Part shown: one piece after another, positions 1 to 8,183 of the stretch
Position numbering within the stretch: the first letter of the stretch is position 1
How the letters are laid out: every line of letters starts with the position of its first letter
NCBI RefSeq assembly: GCF_014200435.1
Contig: NZ_JACHBR010000001.1
Span: 4,371,501 to 4,435,500 of the forward strand
Origin: Sphaerisporangium krabiense
GTDB taxonomy: Bacteria; Actinomycetota; Actinomycetes; Streptosporangiales; Streptosporangiaceae
Direction of reading: 5' to 3'
Length of the DNA: 64,000 nt
Translations under genes and position numbers: made by a program
Notes under the pieces: generated by a model
What the model was told of the DNA's origin: nothing
Databases searched by the model: none
The model's input: only the letters and a program-made list of their open reading frames with translations

Positions 1-1336
1 GCTCGACCGCGCCTCCGTGGCAGACCTCGGCGTTCACCATGATGACGTCGCGGCTGCGCCCGCTCAGGTGGAGCAACCCGGTCGGGCCGAGATATCCGAG
101 GTCGCGGGTGTGCAGCCAGCCGTCCCGCAGCACCTCGGCGGTCTCCTCGGGCGCGTTCCAGTAGCCGCTCATCATGTGCGGGCTGCGCACCCAGATCTCG
201 CCGACCTCGCCCGGGGCCACCGGCGCGGAGCCGTCCCGGCGCAGGCCGACCTCGACGGCGGGCAGCGGCCGTCCCACCGACTCGCGCGCCGCGGGCTCGC
301 GGGCGAGGTCGTCCGGCGTCAGCATCGAGATCACCCCGGCCTCGCCCTGGCCGTACCCCTGCCACACGATGGGGCCGAGCCGCCGCACCGCCTCGGTGAG
401 CAGGCCGGGCCCCGCGGGGGAGCCGCCGAGGACCACGGCGCGCAGGCTGCCCACGTCAACGGGCCGCTCGTCCAGCGCGGCGAGCATGAGCCGCAGGCGC
501 GGCGGCGGCACGAGGATCGCGGTGAGGCGGTGGCGCTCGATCGCGCCGGGCAGCAGAGGTTCGGGGTCGTCGCCGGACGGCAGGACGGCGGCGCCGCCCG
601 CGATGAGGCAGCGGCCGAGGTAGGTCATCATGACGGGCCCGGCGAGGCTCTCGGAGATGAGGCAGCGCCCGAACCCGGTCATGAGCTCCGCGAGCGGGGC
701 CGGCCACCGCTCGCGGCGATAGGCCAGGGTGAACGCGTGGTAGGTCTGCGCGCACGCCTTCGGACGGCCGGTGCTGCCGCTGGTGAACGTCAGCCGCGCG
801 ATGTCGCCGGAGCGTCCCCGCGGCGTGAGGTCCGCCGCCTGCCGGACGGCGAGCAGGTCGGTGGCGTGCGGGCTCGGCCCGAGGGACAGTTCCCGGGGAC
901 CCGATGCGTGCGGGCTCGGCCCGGGGAAGAGGGCCCGGGGACCGGGCGCGTGCGGGCTCGGCCCGGGGGACAGGGCCTGGAGACCGGGCGCCGGAGGCCC
1001 GCCGGGGGAGGTCACCACGGCGTCGAAACCGAGGCCGAGCGCGTACTCCGTCTGGCGCGGGCTCCAGCCGGGACGCAGCGCCGCCACGCGGCAGCCGAGC
1101 GCGTGCGCCGCCAGGTGCGCCGCGTACGCCTCGGGCGTGAGGCCGGTCGCCATCGCGACCCCGCGCCCGGGGCCGAGCCCGGCGTCCCGCATCCCGGCGG
1201 CCAGCCGTGCGGCGAGGTCCAGCACCTCGCCGCACGTCACCGCACGCCCGCCCTGCAGGAACGCGACCCGCCCCGGCGACGCGCGCAGCGCGCCGAGCAC
1301 CGGCCCGGGGAAGACCTCCTCGCCCTCCTCGCTCAC
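1..1336 (-). CDS. AMP-dependent acyl/aryl ligase (ANL superfamily), C-terminus beyond window edge
   Basis: Adenylate-forming enzyme that would activate a carboxylic acid with ATP and pass it to CoA or a carrier protein. The 445 residues present include the phosphate loop TSGSTGRPK (185-193), YGQGEAG (328-334) and the ATP-binding Asp in WLHTRDLGYL (407-416). The C-terminal lid with the catalytic Lys is cut off by the window edge. The start is GTG 1336, which shares GTGA with the stop of the P450 gene upstream, so translation is probably coupled. It is the last visible gene of a four-gene operon. A Pro/Gly/Ser-rich insert of three 14-residue repeats (about 122-161) sits before the phosphate loop and is unusual for the family. 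The substrate cannot be read from the sequence. Confidence 0.86.
   Translation of the reverse strand, partial: MSEEGEEVFPGPVLGALRASPGRVAFLQGGRAVTCGEVLDLAARLAAGMRDAGLGPGRGVAMATGLTPEAYAAHLAAHALGCRVAALRPGWSPRQTEYALGLGFDAVVTSPGGPPAPGLQALSPGPSPHAPGPRALFPGPSPHASGPRELSLGPSPHATDLLAVRQAADLTPRGRSGDIARLTFTSGSTGRPKACAQTYHAFTLAYRRERWPAPLAELMTGFGRCLISESLAGPVMMTYLGRCLIAGGAAVLPSGDDPEPLLPGAIERHRLTAILVPPPRLRLMLAALDERPVDVGSLRAVVLGGSPAGPGLLTEAVRRLGPIVWQGYGQGEAGVISMLTPDDLAREPAARESVGRPLPAVEVGLRRDGSAPVAPGEVGEIWVRSPHMMSGYWNAPEETAEVLRDGWLHTRDLGYLGPTGLLHLSGRSRDVIMVNAEVCHGGAVE
864..989. repeat. three tandem 42-bp repeats inside the acyl ligase gene
   Basis: The word GCGTGCGGGCTCGGCCC recurs at 864, 906 and 948, giving three 42-bp units. 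The length is a multiple of three, so each unit encodes a 14-residue Pro/Gly/Ser-rich block (core PGPSPHA.GPR) and the frame is kept. It probably forms a flexible linker that varies in copy number by slippage. Confidence 0.8.
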
Positions 1337-2670
1337 GCCGTCCGCTCCTGGCTCGGGCACGCCGACTCCTGCGAGGCGGCGGCGAAGTGGCGCCGGCACA
1401 GCTGTCGCCTGCGCGCGTCCCACACCATGTAGGTGCCGAGCACGAGCTGCGTCAGCGCGCGTCCCACGTCCTCCCACCGGTCGCGCACGCGCATGAACGC
1501 CAGCGCCGCGCCGCGCCACCACGGCCGGGCGCCGCGCGGCAGCACCAGGCACGGGCCCCGGTTGGGCAGCGAGCGGGTGTGCGCGGCCGAGGTGTGGAAG
1601 TCCAGGCGGGGCAGCAGCGCGGCGACGACGGCGCGCATGGCCAGCGGCGCGAGCCGCCACGCCGGGCAGGGCCGGTTGGCCGCCACGCCGAACGGGATGT
1701 GGTTGGCCTCGCGCACGGACAGCGTCTCCCACCGCGCCGGGTCGAACCGGTCGGGGTCCGGGAACCCGGTCCGGTGGAACTCGGGGTAGTTGAAGCACAG
1801 CACCGTCCCGGCGGGCAGCGTGGTGCCGCCGTCCAGCGCGATGTCGGCCGAGGTGACGCGGTGCGCGATCCCGAACAGCGGGTACAGCCGCAGCGTCTCC
1901 TCGATCACGTTGCCGAGCGGCGCGGGGTCGCGGGCCAGCGCGTCCTGCGTCTCCCGGTGCCGGGCGAGGGTCATCAGCACGTGGGCGGTGGCCTCGGACT
2001 GCTGCACGACGGCCGTGTTGAAGAACGTCCCCTGCAGGTACAGCGCCTGCTCGACGCGGGTGAGGCCGCCGGGCGGCGGGTGGCACGCGTCGTCGAGGCG
2101 GGTCAGCAGGTAGCGGGTGAGACGGTCCCTGCGCTCCATGTGGCGCAGGCCGCAGCCCTTGAGCGCGGTGACCACGTCGTCGGCGTTGGCCACGATGAGG
2201 GCGCGCGCCTCGGCCGGGCACTCCTCGCCGAAGACCAGCTCGTAGAAGAACTCCGCCCACATCGGCATCAGCAGGTCGCGCAGCCGCACGAACCCGGACG
2301 GGCGCAGCCGCCCGGCGGCCCGCGTGGCCATCGCCGTCACCCGCGCGGACGGCAGGCCGAGGAACGCGCGGGTGGCCCGCGCGACCCGCTCGTAGCGCTC
2401 GCCGGGCTCCAGGTGCTCCTGGTGGACGTCCGCGCCGGGGGACAGCCAGTACCAGAACAGGTCCGACAGCGCGGCGCCCCTGCTGCGCCCGTCGGCGGCC
2501 GGGTCGGCGTACACCCGGCGGAACTGCTCGACCGGGACGAGGTCGCCGGGCACGGGGACGCCCTCGTCGCCGTTGATCCTCGTGAAGAGCCACATGCGCA
2601 GGCGGACGACGACGCGCGGCAGCCAGTACGGCAGGCTGAGCACCAGGGCGGCGGCGGCCGGCGCGATCAT
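1333..2670 (-). CDS. cytochrome P450, divergent haem-binding loop
   Basis: Haem-thiolate monooxygenase of 445 residues. It has the K-helix ExxR motif (E258-T-L-R261), a PERF-like segment (FDPARW, about 309-314) and a haem loop FGVAANRPCPA (327-337) with the axial Cys335. Two normally conserved glycines of the loop (FxxGxxxCxG) are Ala here. The I-helix segment (about 211-230) lacks the usual A/G-G-x-D/E-T oxygen-activation motif. The N-terminus is hydrophobic. The protein may therefore be a peroxygenase-like or otherwise atypical P450 (inference). The ATG start at 2670 overlaps the upstream sulfotransferase stop (ATGA), and its own stop overlaps the ligase start (GTGA). No ferredoxin gene is adjacent. 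Confidence 0.88.
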   Translation of the reverse strand: MIAPAAAALVLSLPYWLPRVVVRLRMWLFTRINGDEGVPVPGDLVPVEQFRRVYADPAADGRSRGAALSDLFWYWLSPGADVHQEHLEPGERYERVARATRAFLGLPSARVTAMATRAAGRLRPSGFVRLRDLLMPMWAEFFYELVFGEECPAEARALIVANADDVVTALKGCGLRHMERRDRLTRYLLTRLDDACHPPPGGLTRVEQALYLQGTFFNTAVVQQSEATAHVLMTLARHRETQDALARDPAPLGNVIEETLRLYPLFGIAHRVTSADIALDGGTTLPAGTVLCFNYPEFHRTGFPDPDRFDPARWETLSVREANHIPFGVAANRPCPAWRLAPLAMRAVVAALLPRLDFHTSAAHTRSLPNRGPCLVLPRGARPWWRGAALAFMRVRDRWEDVGRALTQLVLGTYMVWDARRRQLCRRHFAAASQESACPSQERTA

Positions 2671-3332
2671 GACCGCCGCCTGGACTCGGCCATCCTCGCC
2701 TCGACCCGCCCCCAGAACCTGCCGGGGTCGTTCAGGTGCGGGTACTCCTGGTCCGGCACCGGCACACCGAGGAACGCGCACAGCGGAGCCCATCCCGAGC
2801 CGGGCTCGCAGACGAGCAGCCGTTCGGCGGGCACCTCGGCGCGGACGGCGGCGTTGTGCTCCTCGTAGACGGCGATGGCGCGCTCGCGGTCGGCGAAGCC
2901 GCCGCCGAAGAAGCCGTCCCAGATCATGCGCCGGTGGAACCGCGTGAACACCTCCATGCCGGGGACGACGCGCAGCGCCTCGCGCGCCCGGGGGTCGGAG
3001 GAGGTGCCGAACATCGGGTAGATCGTGCGCGCGACGCTGTCGTACCACCCGTCCGGCTCACGCACGGTCAGAATGATCTTCGCGGCCGGGAAGGCGGCGG
3101 TCAGCTCGCGCCAGAACGCCGCGCCCGGCCAGTCCACGCTGGACTCGTAGCCCGCGAAGACGGCGGACCAGTCGACGGCGTCGCCCCGGGCCGCGGCCTC
3201 CCACAGGGCGAGCCGGTCGGGGTGGTCAAGGACGTGCCGTCCGTGGAAGCACGGCCCGAGGCCCAGGGTCTCCAGGGCCGCCTTCAGGGACAGGGTGCCG
3301 GTGCGTCCGACACCCACGCCGATGACCTTCAT
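2667..3332 (-). CDS. sulfotransferase-family protein
   Basis: A 221-residue P-loop protein of the sulfotransferase fold, as in actinobacterial 'sulfotransferase family protein' genes, which would transfer sulfate from PAPS. The N-terminal loop GVGRTGTLSLK (residues 6-16) matches the 5'-phosphosulfate-binding loop, and VREPDGWYDS (about 92-101) matches the 3'-phosphate-binding segment. It overlaps its neighbours by ATGA on both sides, so it is co-translated between the FMN oxidase and the P450. Its place in a tailoring operon suggests sulfation of a hydroxylated product, but many members of this subfamily have no proven activity. Confidence 0.82.
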   Translation of the reverse strand: MKVIGVGVGRTGTLSLKAALETLGLGPCFHGRHVLDHPDRLALWEAAARGDAVDWSAVFAGYESSVDWPGAAFWRELTAAFPAAKIILTVREPDGWYDSVARTIYPMFGTSSDPRAREALRVVPGMEVFTRFHRRMIWDGFFGGGFADRERAIAVYEEHNAAVRAEVPAERLLVCEPGSGWAPLCAFLGVPVPDQEYPHLNDPGRFWGRVEARMAESRRRS

Positions 3333-4405
3333 CGGCCACCACCTTCCACGACGAGATCACGGGGAACCGACAGGGGAGAGTCGCACCCGCACAGGGTGAG
3401 CGCGTTGACCAGCTCGGCGCGCAGCAGGGACAGCACGCGGGCCACGCCGTCCTCGCCGTCCACGGCGAGGCCCCACAGGACGGGACGGCCGACGGCCGCG
3501 GCGCTCGCGCCGAGGGCCAGCGCCTTGACGACGTCGGTGCCGCGCCGGACCCCGCCGTCCAGCACGAGCGGGATCTCCCCGCCCACCGCGTCGGCGATGA
3601 CCGGCAGCCGGTCGATCGAGGCGGGCGTGGTGTCGAGCTGCCGCCCGCCGTGGTTGGAGACGATCAGCCCGTCCACCCCGCGCCGCACGGCGAGCCGGGC
3701 GTCCTCGGGGTGCAGCACGCCCTTCAGCACGATGGGCAGGCCGGTGATCCCGCGCAGCCAGTCCAGGTGCCGCCAGGAGATCTCCGGGGAGAGCACGACG
3801 CCGCGCACGTCGCCGCCGATCTCGCGCAGGTTCTCGCAGCGCATGCCGGGCGGCAGGTCGTGGAAGCCGTTGCGGTCGCCGCGCTCGTTGCGCCCGAGCG
3901 CGGGGGAGTCGACGGTGACGACGAGCGCCGTGCACCCGGCCGCCTCGGCCCGCCGCACGACGGCCTCGGTGAAGCCGAGGTCGGGCTGCACGTAGAGCTG
4001 GAACCACAGCGCGGCGTTCTCGTCCACCTTGCGCGCCTCGCCGGCGACCTCCTCGATCGCCGTCGTGGCCAGCATCGCGGCGATCATGACGACGCCGGCC
4101 CCGGCGGCGGCGCGCGCGGTGGCCAGCTCGGCGCCGGGGTGCGCGAGCCGGTGGAAGGCGGTCGGCGCCATCAGCAGGGGCATGGACGTCCGGTGGCCGA
4201 GCACGGTCGTCTCCAGGCCCGGCGGGCCGAGGCCGCGCAGCACGCGCGGCACCAGGCACAGGCGGCGGAAGGCGGCCTCGTTCGCGGCCGTCGTGACCTC
4301 GTCCTGCGCCCCGGAGGCGAAGTAGTCGTAGAAGACGGGGTCGAGCGCGTCGCGCGCGGCGTGCTCGAACTCCCGGACGTTGACAGGCCCTCTGACAGAC
4401 TTCAC
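3329..4405 (-). CDS. FMN-dependent alpha-hydroxy-acid oxidase/dehydrogenase
   Basis: TIM-barrel flavoenzyme of the lactate/glycolate/mandelate oxidase family, 358 residues and full length. It oxidises a 2-hydroxy acid to a 2-oxo acid. Visible signatures are the N-terminal YDYFASGAQDE segment, FQLYVQPD, the active-site motif VSNHGGRQLD with the catalytic His and substrate-binding Arg, and the FMN-phosphate motif DGGVRRGTDV. It is first in a minus-strand operon with a sulfotransferase, P450 and acyl ligase. In some natural-product pathways this family makes arylglyoxylates (hydroxymandelate oxidase), so a role in building an acid for the ligase is possible but unproven. A 70-80 bp divergent promoter region separates it from the sigma-factor gene. 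Confidence 0.92.
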   Translation of the reverse strand: MKSVRGPVNVREFEHAARDALDPVFYDYFASGAQDEVTTAANEAAFRRLCLVPRVLRGLGPPGLETTVLGHRTSMPLLMAPTAFHRLAHPGAELATARAAAGAGVVMIAAMLATTAIEEVAGEARKVDENAALWFQLYVQPDLGFTEAVVRRAEAAGCTALVVTVDSPALGRNERGDRNGFHDLPPGMRCENLREIGGDVRGVVLSPEISWRHLDWLRGITGLPIVLKGVLHPEDARLAVRRGVDGLIVSNHGGRQLDTTPASIDRLPVIADAVGGEIPLVLDGGVRRGTDVVKALALGASAAAVGRPVLWGLAVDGEDGVARVLSLLRAELVNALTLCGCDSPLSVPRDLVVEGGGR

Positions 4406-4482
4406 AGCGGTAATACGAAATCAGGGGTATGGCGGGATTCATAGGGGTTGAACCGGCCTGATCCTTGATCCGTCAAGTAAAC

Positions 4483-5001
4483 GTGGCGCTCTCGGATGAG
4501 GCTCTCGTCGCGGGCATGGCCTCAGGGGACGCGCACGCCGCCACGGCGTTCGTCCGGCGGTTCCAGGCGCGGGTCCTCGGCATGGCGAGGAGCGTGGTCG
4601 GCGACCCGGACCTGGCCGAGGAGATCGCGCAGGAGGCGTTCGTGCGCGTGTGGCTGCGCGCGGCCGGCTACGACCCCGGCCGGGGCCCGGTCGCGGCCTG
4701 GCTCCTCACGATCACGCGCAACCTCGCCGTGGACGCCGCCCGCCGCCGGCGGCGGACCGAGCCGGACCTCCTGCCCTGGCCGCTCGCGCCGCCCGCGTCC
4801 CCCCTCTTCGACGACGGCGCGGGGGACGGCCTCGCCGCGGCCCTGCGGGCACTGCCGCCGGAGCAGAGCCGTCCCATCGTCCTGTCGGCGGTCTACGGCC
4901 TCACCGCCAAGGAGATAGCCGAGTGGGACGGCGTGCCCCTGGGCACGGTGAAGACGCGGATCCGCCTGGGGCTCGCCAAGCTCAGGGACAAGCTCGGCTG
5001 A
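4483..5001 (+). CDS. ECF-type RNA polymerase sigma factor
   Basis: Sigma-70 family factor of about 172 residues with region 2 (FVRRFQARVLGMARSVVG followed by EEIAQEAFVRVW) and region 4 (YGLTAKEIAEWDGVPLGTVKTRIRLGLAKL), the usual two-domain ECF layout. I chose GTG 4483; a TTG at 4465 would add six residues, and neither has a clear Shine-Dalgarno site. No anti-sigma gene follows. The next genes run the other way, so how it is controlled is not visible. It is transcribed away from the hydroxy-acid oxidase operon and could regulate it or the secreted proteins nearby (inference only). Confidence 0.9.
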   Translation: MALSDEALVAGMASGDAHAATAFVRRFQARVLGMARSVVGDPDLAEEIAQEAFVRVWLRAAGYDPGRGPVAAWLLTITRNLAVDAARRRRRTEPDLLPWPLAPPASPLFDDGAGDGLAAALRALPPEQSRPIVLSAVYGLTAKEIAEWDGVPLGTVKTRIRLGLAKLRDKLG

Positions 5002-5007
5002 GGGCCG

Positions 5008-5529
5008 TCACCTCGGCGGATTGACCAGCGTGTTGTGGAAGGACCGCACCAGCCACCGGCCGGAGTCCTTCACGACCAGGCTCGTGTTCCACGACAGCGT
5101 GTTGGGGTGGCAGCTCGTCTCCTTGGCGAAGAAGACGCAACCCTTCCTGATGATGTAGGCCAGCGTGGGGGACAGCATCTGGATCTTCTCTTCCAGCGTG
5201 ATGATCCGGCTGTTCTTCAGCTGGGCGCCGAGGTAGCGCTGGAAACGGGTCCCGATCTCGCGGCCGGTGTGGATGTGCTCGCCGGTGACGTTGACGAAGT
5301 CGGCGTCCGCGGTGTACGTCGCGCCGTACGCGTGCCCGTCCCCGCGCGCCCAGGCCCCGGCCTGGCGTTCCCAGAGCTGGGCCAGCGCGACGCGGTCGGC
5401 GTCGCTCGGGCCCGCGGCGGGCACGGGGTCCGCGACGGCGGCGGAGCCGGGCATGAGCGCGGCGCCGAGCCCCAGGGCGGCCGCGCAGACGGCGCGGGCG
5501 GATCGCCTCGTTCGGTGATGGGTGTCCAT
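5008..5529 (-). CDS. secreted SgcJ/EcaC-type (SnoaL/NTF2-like) protein, copy 1
   Basis: A 173-residue protein with a Sec signal peptide (Arg-rich start, hydrophobic core about 12-32, AVADP cleavage region) followed by one cystatin/NTF2-like domain of the SgcJ/EcaC (DUF4440-like) family. Typical features are the WERQAGAWARGDGHAYG helix, the TADADFVNVTGEHIHTGREI segment and the closing GRWLVRSFHNTLV strand. These domains bind or turn over small hydrophobic ligands, and several are of unknown function. The next gene upstream on the same strand is a clear paralogue with the same layout, so the pair arose by tandem duplication. It ends 7 bp from the convergent sigma-factor gene. Confidence 0.85.
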   Translation of the reverse strand: MDTHHRTRRSARAVCAAALGLGAALMPGSAAVADPVPAAGPSDADRVALAQLWERQAGAWARGDGHAYGATYTADADFVNVTGEHIHTGREIGTRFQRYLGAQLKNSRIITLEEKIQMLSPTLAYIIRKGCVFFAKETSCHPNTLSWNTSLVVKDSGRWLVRSFHNTLVNPPR

Positions 5530-5542
5530 TCGTGTCCCCCGG

Positions 5543-6151
5543 TCATTCCGTGGTGTCGAAGGCGGCGCCGAAGTGGCCGCCGGCGCTCAGCGGCGTGGCC
5601 GCGGCGCCGTGGTCCTGGACGAGCGTGTTGTGGAAGGACGTGACCAGCCACTGGCCCGCCTGCTTGACGACGACGCTGGTGTTGATCGAGAGGCGGCCCG
5701 GGCGGCAGGCCGTCTCGCCGCCGTACAGGACGCAGTCCCTGCGCACGATGAGCGCCGTGGTGGGGGAGAGCCTGCGCACCCGTTCGTCCAGCCGCAGGAT
5801 GCGGGTGTTCTTGAGGTCGTGGTCGAAGTAGTGCTGGAGCCGCGCGGCGATGACGCGGCGGTCGTGCAGGTGTTCGCCCTTGATGTTCACCAGGTCGGCG
5901 TCCGGGGTGTAGACCCTGGCGTAGGCGGCGCCGTCGCCCCGTGCCCAGGCCTCGGCCTGGCGTTCCCAGACGCGCCGCAGCGCGAGCTGGTCGGGGTCCT
6001 GCGGGACGGCGGTCGTCGGGCGGGAGGCGGCGGGACCCGTCGCGTCCGGTGTCACGGCGGCCGTCGGTGGCGTGGAGGTGACGAGTGTGGCCCCGAGGCC
6101 GCCGATGAGCGCCAGACGGACCGTTCTCGTGGTGTGTCGACGAATGTCCAT
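5543..6151 (-). CDS. secreted SgcJ/EcaC-type (SnoaL/NTF2-like) protein, copy 2
   Basis: A 202-residue paralogue of the downstream neighbour. It has a signal peptide (about 1-32), the WERQAEAWARGDGAAYARVY helix, TPDADLVNIKGEHLH, paired Cys residues in the RRDCVLYGGETAC segment (two Cys also occur in copy 1, so a disulfide is plausible in the secreted protein), the closing strand GQWLVTSFHNTLV and a 25-residue tail that copy 1 lacks. Both copies conserve the WERQA.AWARGDG core. The spacing of 13 bp and shared orientation indicate one operon. No enzyme partner is adjacent, so the ligand or substrate is unknown. Confidence 0.85.
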   Translation of the reverse strand: MDIRRHTTRTVRLALIGGLGATLVTSTPPTAAVTPDATGPAASRPTTAVPQDPDQLALRRVWERQAEAWARGDGAAYARVYTPDADLVNIKGEHLHDRRVIAARLQHYFDHDLKNTRILRLDERVRRLSPTTALIVRRDCVLYGGETACRPGRLSINTSVVVKQAGQWLVTSFHNTLVQDHGAAATPLSAGGHFGAAFDTTE

Positions 6152-6422
6152 GCGTGCCCCCGTTCAACGTGCGCTGGAGCAAACGTATAAGCGCTTCCTC
6201 TCATTGATGGCTTGACGGGATCATGCGCCTTCTGATGATTCGGCAACCTGTGCGTACAGGTGCGCCGGTCGCAGCCTGTCTTGCGTGACTTCATGAGGTA
6301 TTCCCGGAAGCGCCGCTTTCGGCACCTAAGTGGGGATTTTTGGATTCTGTACCATTTTCGTCCTTCGTCCGGTGTGTCCGTCTTGTGCATGGGGGAGGAA
6401 CGGCGGCGAGGGGGAGTGACAT

Positions 6423-7316
6423 ATGCAGATAGCAGTCCTGGGAATGGGGAACATGGGCCGGGCGGTGGCCCGGCGGCTCATCGAGCACGGAACCGAGATC
6501 ACCATCTGGAACCGGACACCGGGCAGGGCGGCCGAGCTGGTGCAGGCGGGCGCGACCGAGGCCGCCACGCCGGCGGATGCCGCCAAGGGCGCCGACGCGG
6601 TGCTGATGTCCCTCGCCGACGACCGCGCCGTCCTCGATGTGGCGGGACGGCTCGCCGACGCCACGCAGACGGGCGACGGGGCCCCCGTCCTCGTCGACAT
6701 GAGCACCGTCTCCCCGCAGACCTCCCGCCTGCTGCGGGACGCGGAGCCCGGCCGCGGGTTCGTGGCCGCCCCGATCATCGGAGCCCCCCAGACCATCGCG
6801 CACGGCCGGGCGACGGCCCTCGTCGCGGGCGAACGGCGCCTCGTCGACCGGCTGGAGCCGGTGCTGTCCCAGATCTTCCACGCCCACACCTACTGCGGCG
6901 AGGACCCCGGCGCCGCCACCACCTTCAAGCTGCTCAACAACTACCTGCTCATCTCGGCCATGGCCGTCGTCGCGGAGGTGGTCGCCGCCGCCGAGGCCGC
7001 CGGGCTCGACACCGAGCTGCTGCGCGGCGAGCTCCACCAGTGGCCCACCGTCCCGCCCGCGCTCCTCAACCGCATCGACGACACGGTCGGCGGCGACCAC
7101 CACGGCTGGTTCAGCACGCGGCTCGGCGCCAAGGACGTGCGGCTCGTCGCCGAGGTGGCGGAGTCCAACGGGCTGCCCCTGCCCATCGCGCGGCTCGTCG
7201 AGAAGCGTTTCGAGGAGGCGGCCCGCCACACCTCGGCCGAGGCCGACATCGCCGCCGTCGTGGAACTGGTCCGCGCCGAACGCGGCCCCCGACCGGTGAC
7301 CGCGGCTCATGGGTGA
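6423..7316 (+). CDS. NAD(P)-dependent beta-hydroxyacid dehydrogenase/imine-reductase-type enzyme
   Basis: A 297-residue enzyme of the 6-phosphogluconate/3-hydroxyisobutyrate dehydrogenase superfamily. It has an N-terminal Rossmann motif GMGNMGRAVARRL and the NRT end of strand 2 (WNRTPGRA), which favours NADP. The substrate segment MSTVSPQTS and the helix FKLLNNYLL, which carries the family Lys and Asn, are also present. A GAPQTIAHGRATALVAG segment replaces the usual G-G-x-x-G-A motif. The C-terminal helical domain is complete. An ATG after the purine-rich GGCGAGGGGGAG gives a good start. The following SDR gene begins before this one ends, so they form an operon. The substrate is unknown. Confidence 0.87.
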   Translation: MQIAVLGMGNMGRAVARRLIEHGTEITIWNRTPGRAAELVQAGATEAATPADAAKGADAVLMSLADDRAVLDVAGRLADATQTGDGAPVLVDMSTVSPQTSRLLRDAEPGRGFVAAPIIGAPQTIAHGRATALVAGERRLVDRLEPVLSQIFHAHTYCGEDPGAATTFKLLNNYLLISAMAVVAEVVAAAEAAGLDTELLRGELHQWPTVPPALLNRIDDTVGGDHHGWFSTRLGAKDVRLVAEVAESNGLPLPIARLVEKRFEEAARHTSAEADIAAVVELVRAERGPRPVTAAHG

Positions 7317-8130
7317 CCGGCCCACGCCGGACGGCCTTCGCGATCACGGCCGGGGCGGCCTCCGTGAGACCGGCGTGACCGGCGATGCCCGGGACCGCCC
7401 GGTGACGGCGCTGGTCACGGGCGCGAACCAGGGGATCGGCCGCGAGATCGCCGCCCGGCTCGCCGGGCTCGGCATGACCGTCCTGCTCGGCGCCCGCGAC
7501 CCGCGCAGGGGCGAGGAGGCGGCGCGGGCCCTGCGCGCGGCCGGCGGCGACGTGCGAGCGGTCCTCCTCGACGTCACCGACGCCGTGTCGATCAAGGGCG
7601 CGGCCCAGCACGTCGGCGAACGGTTCGGCGTGCTGGACGTGCTGGTCAACAACGCCGGCATCCTCGGCGACCCCGCCGGGCAGGCGCCCGGCACGGCCGA
7701 GCTGGACGTCGTCAGGCAGGTCTTCGAGACCAACGTCTTCGGCGTGATCGGCGTGACCACCGCGATGATCCCGTACCTGCTGCGCTCGCCCGCGGGACGC
7801 GTCGTCAACGTCACGAGTGGCCTCGGGTCGCTGACGCTGATGAGCGAACCCGAGGGCCTGTTCGGCGGGCGCCCGGCCTCGGTGGCCTACGTGCCGTCCA
7901 AGACCGCGCTCAACTCGCTGACCGTCCAGTACGCCAGGGAACTGCGCCCGCACGGCATCCTGGTCAACGCGGCCGACCCGGGCCTGTGCGCGACCGCCTT
8001 CACCCGCGGCGTCCCCGGAGTCACCCGCACCGCCGCGGACGGCGCCGCCATCGCCGTCCGCCTGGCCACCCTCCCCGCCGACGGCCCCACCGGCGGCTGC
8101 TTCGGCGAGTCCGGCCCGCTCCCATGGTGA
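7309..8130 (+). CDS. short-chain dehydrogenase/reductase
   Basis: Classical SDR with TGANQGIG for nucleotide binding, the LLDVTD acidic segment, NNAG, a Ser in NVTSGLGS and the catalytic YVPSK, followed by the PG switch (NAADPGLCATAF). It overlaps the previous dehydrogenase by 8 bp if ATG 7309 is the start. The first 31 residues are low in complexity, and GTG 7375 or GTG 7402 (just before TALVTGANQGIG) would fit the family better. None has a strong Shine-Dalgarno site. A 12-bp perfect hairpin follows the stop. It is co-transcribed with the beta-hydroxyacid dehydrogenase, so the two may act in sequence on a carbonyl compound. Confidence 0.9.
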   Translation: MGDRPTPDGLRDHGRGGLRETGVTGDARDRPVTALVTGANQGIGREIAARLAGLGMTVLLGARDPRRGEEAARALRAAGGDVRAVLLDVTDAVSIKGAAQHVGERFGVLDVLVNNAGILGDPAGQAPGTAELDVVRQVFETNVFGVIGVTTAMIPYLLRSPAGRVVNVTSGLGSLTLMSEPEGLFGGRPASVAYVPSKTALNSLTVQYARELRPHGILVNAADPGLCATAFTRGVPGVTRTAADGAAIAVRLATLPADGPTGGCFGESGPLPW

Positions 8131-8147
8131 CGGCCCGCTTTTGAAAC

Positions 8148-8182
8148 GATCGGGCCGCCCCTCCGCGGGTGGCGGCCCGATC
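8148..8182. terminator. bidirectional hairpin terminator
   Basis: Perfect 12-bp inverted repeat GATCGGGCCGCC / GGCGGCCCGATC with an 11-nt loop. It lies between the converging SDR and LPXTG genes and ends two bases before the LPXTG stop codon. There is no U tract, as is usual in high-GC actinobacteria. It probably ends transcription from both sides. Confidence 0.75.
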
Positions 8183-8183
8183 C

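Noticed and set aside
17-1432. Long plus-strand open frames opposite the ligase and P450 genes, and many similar frames elsewhere
   Set aside because: They are mirror frames of strongly GC-biased genes: Arg/Pro/Ala/Gly-rich, without domains, and opposite genes with clear motifs. The same holds for the long frames opposite the flavin monooxygenase, MFS, vWA and hydrogenase genes.
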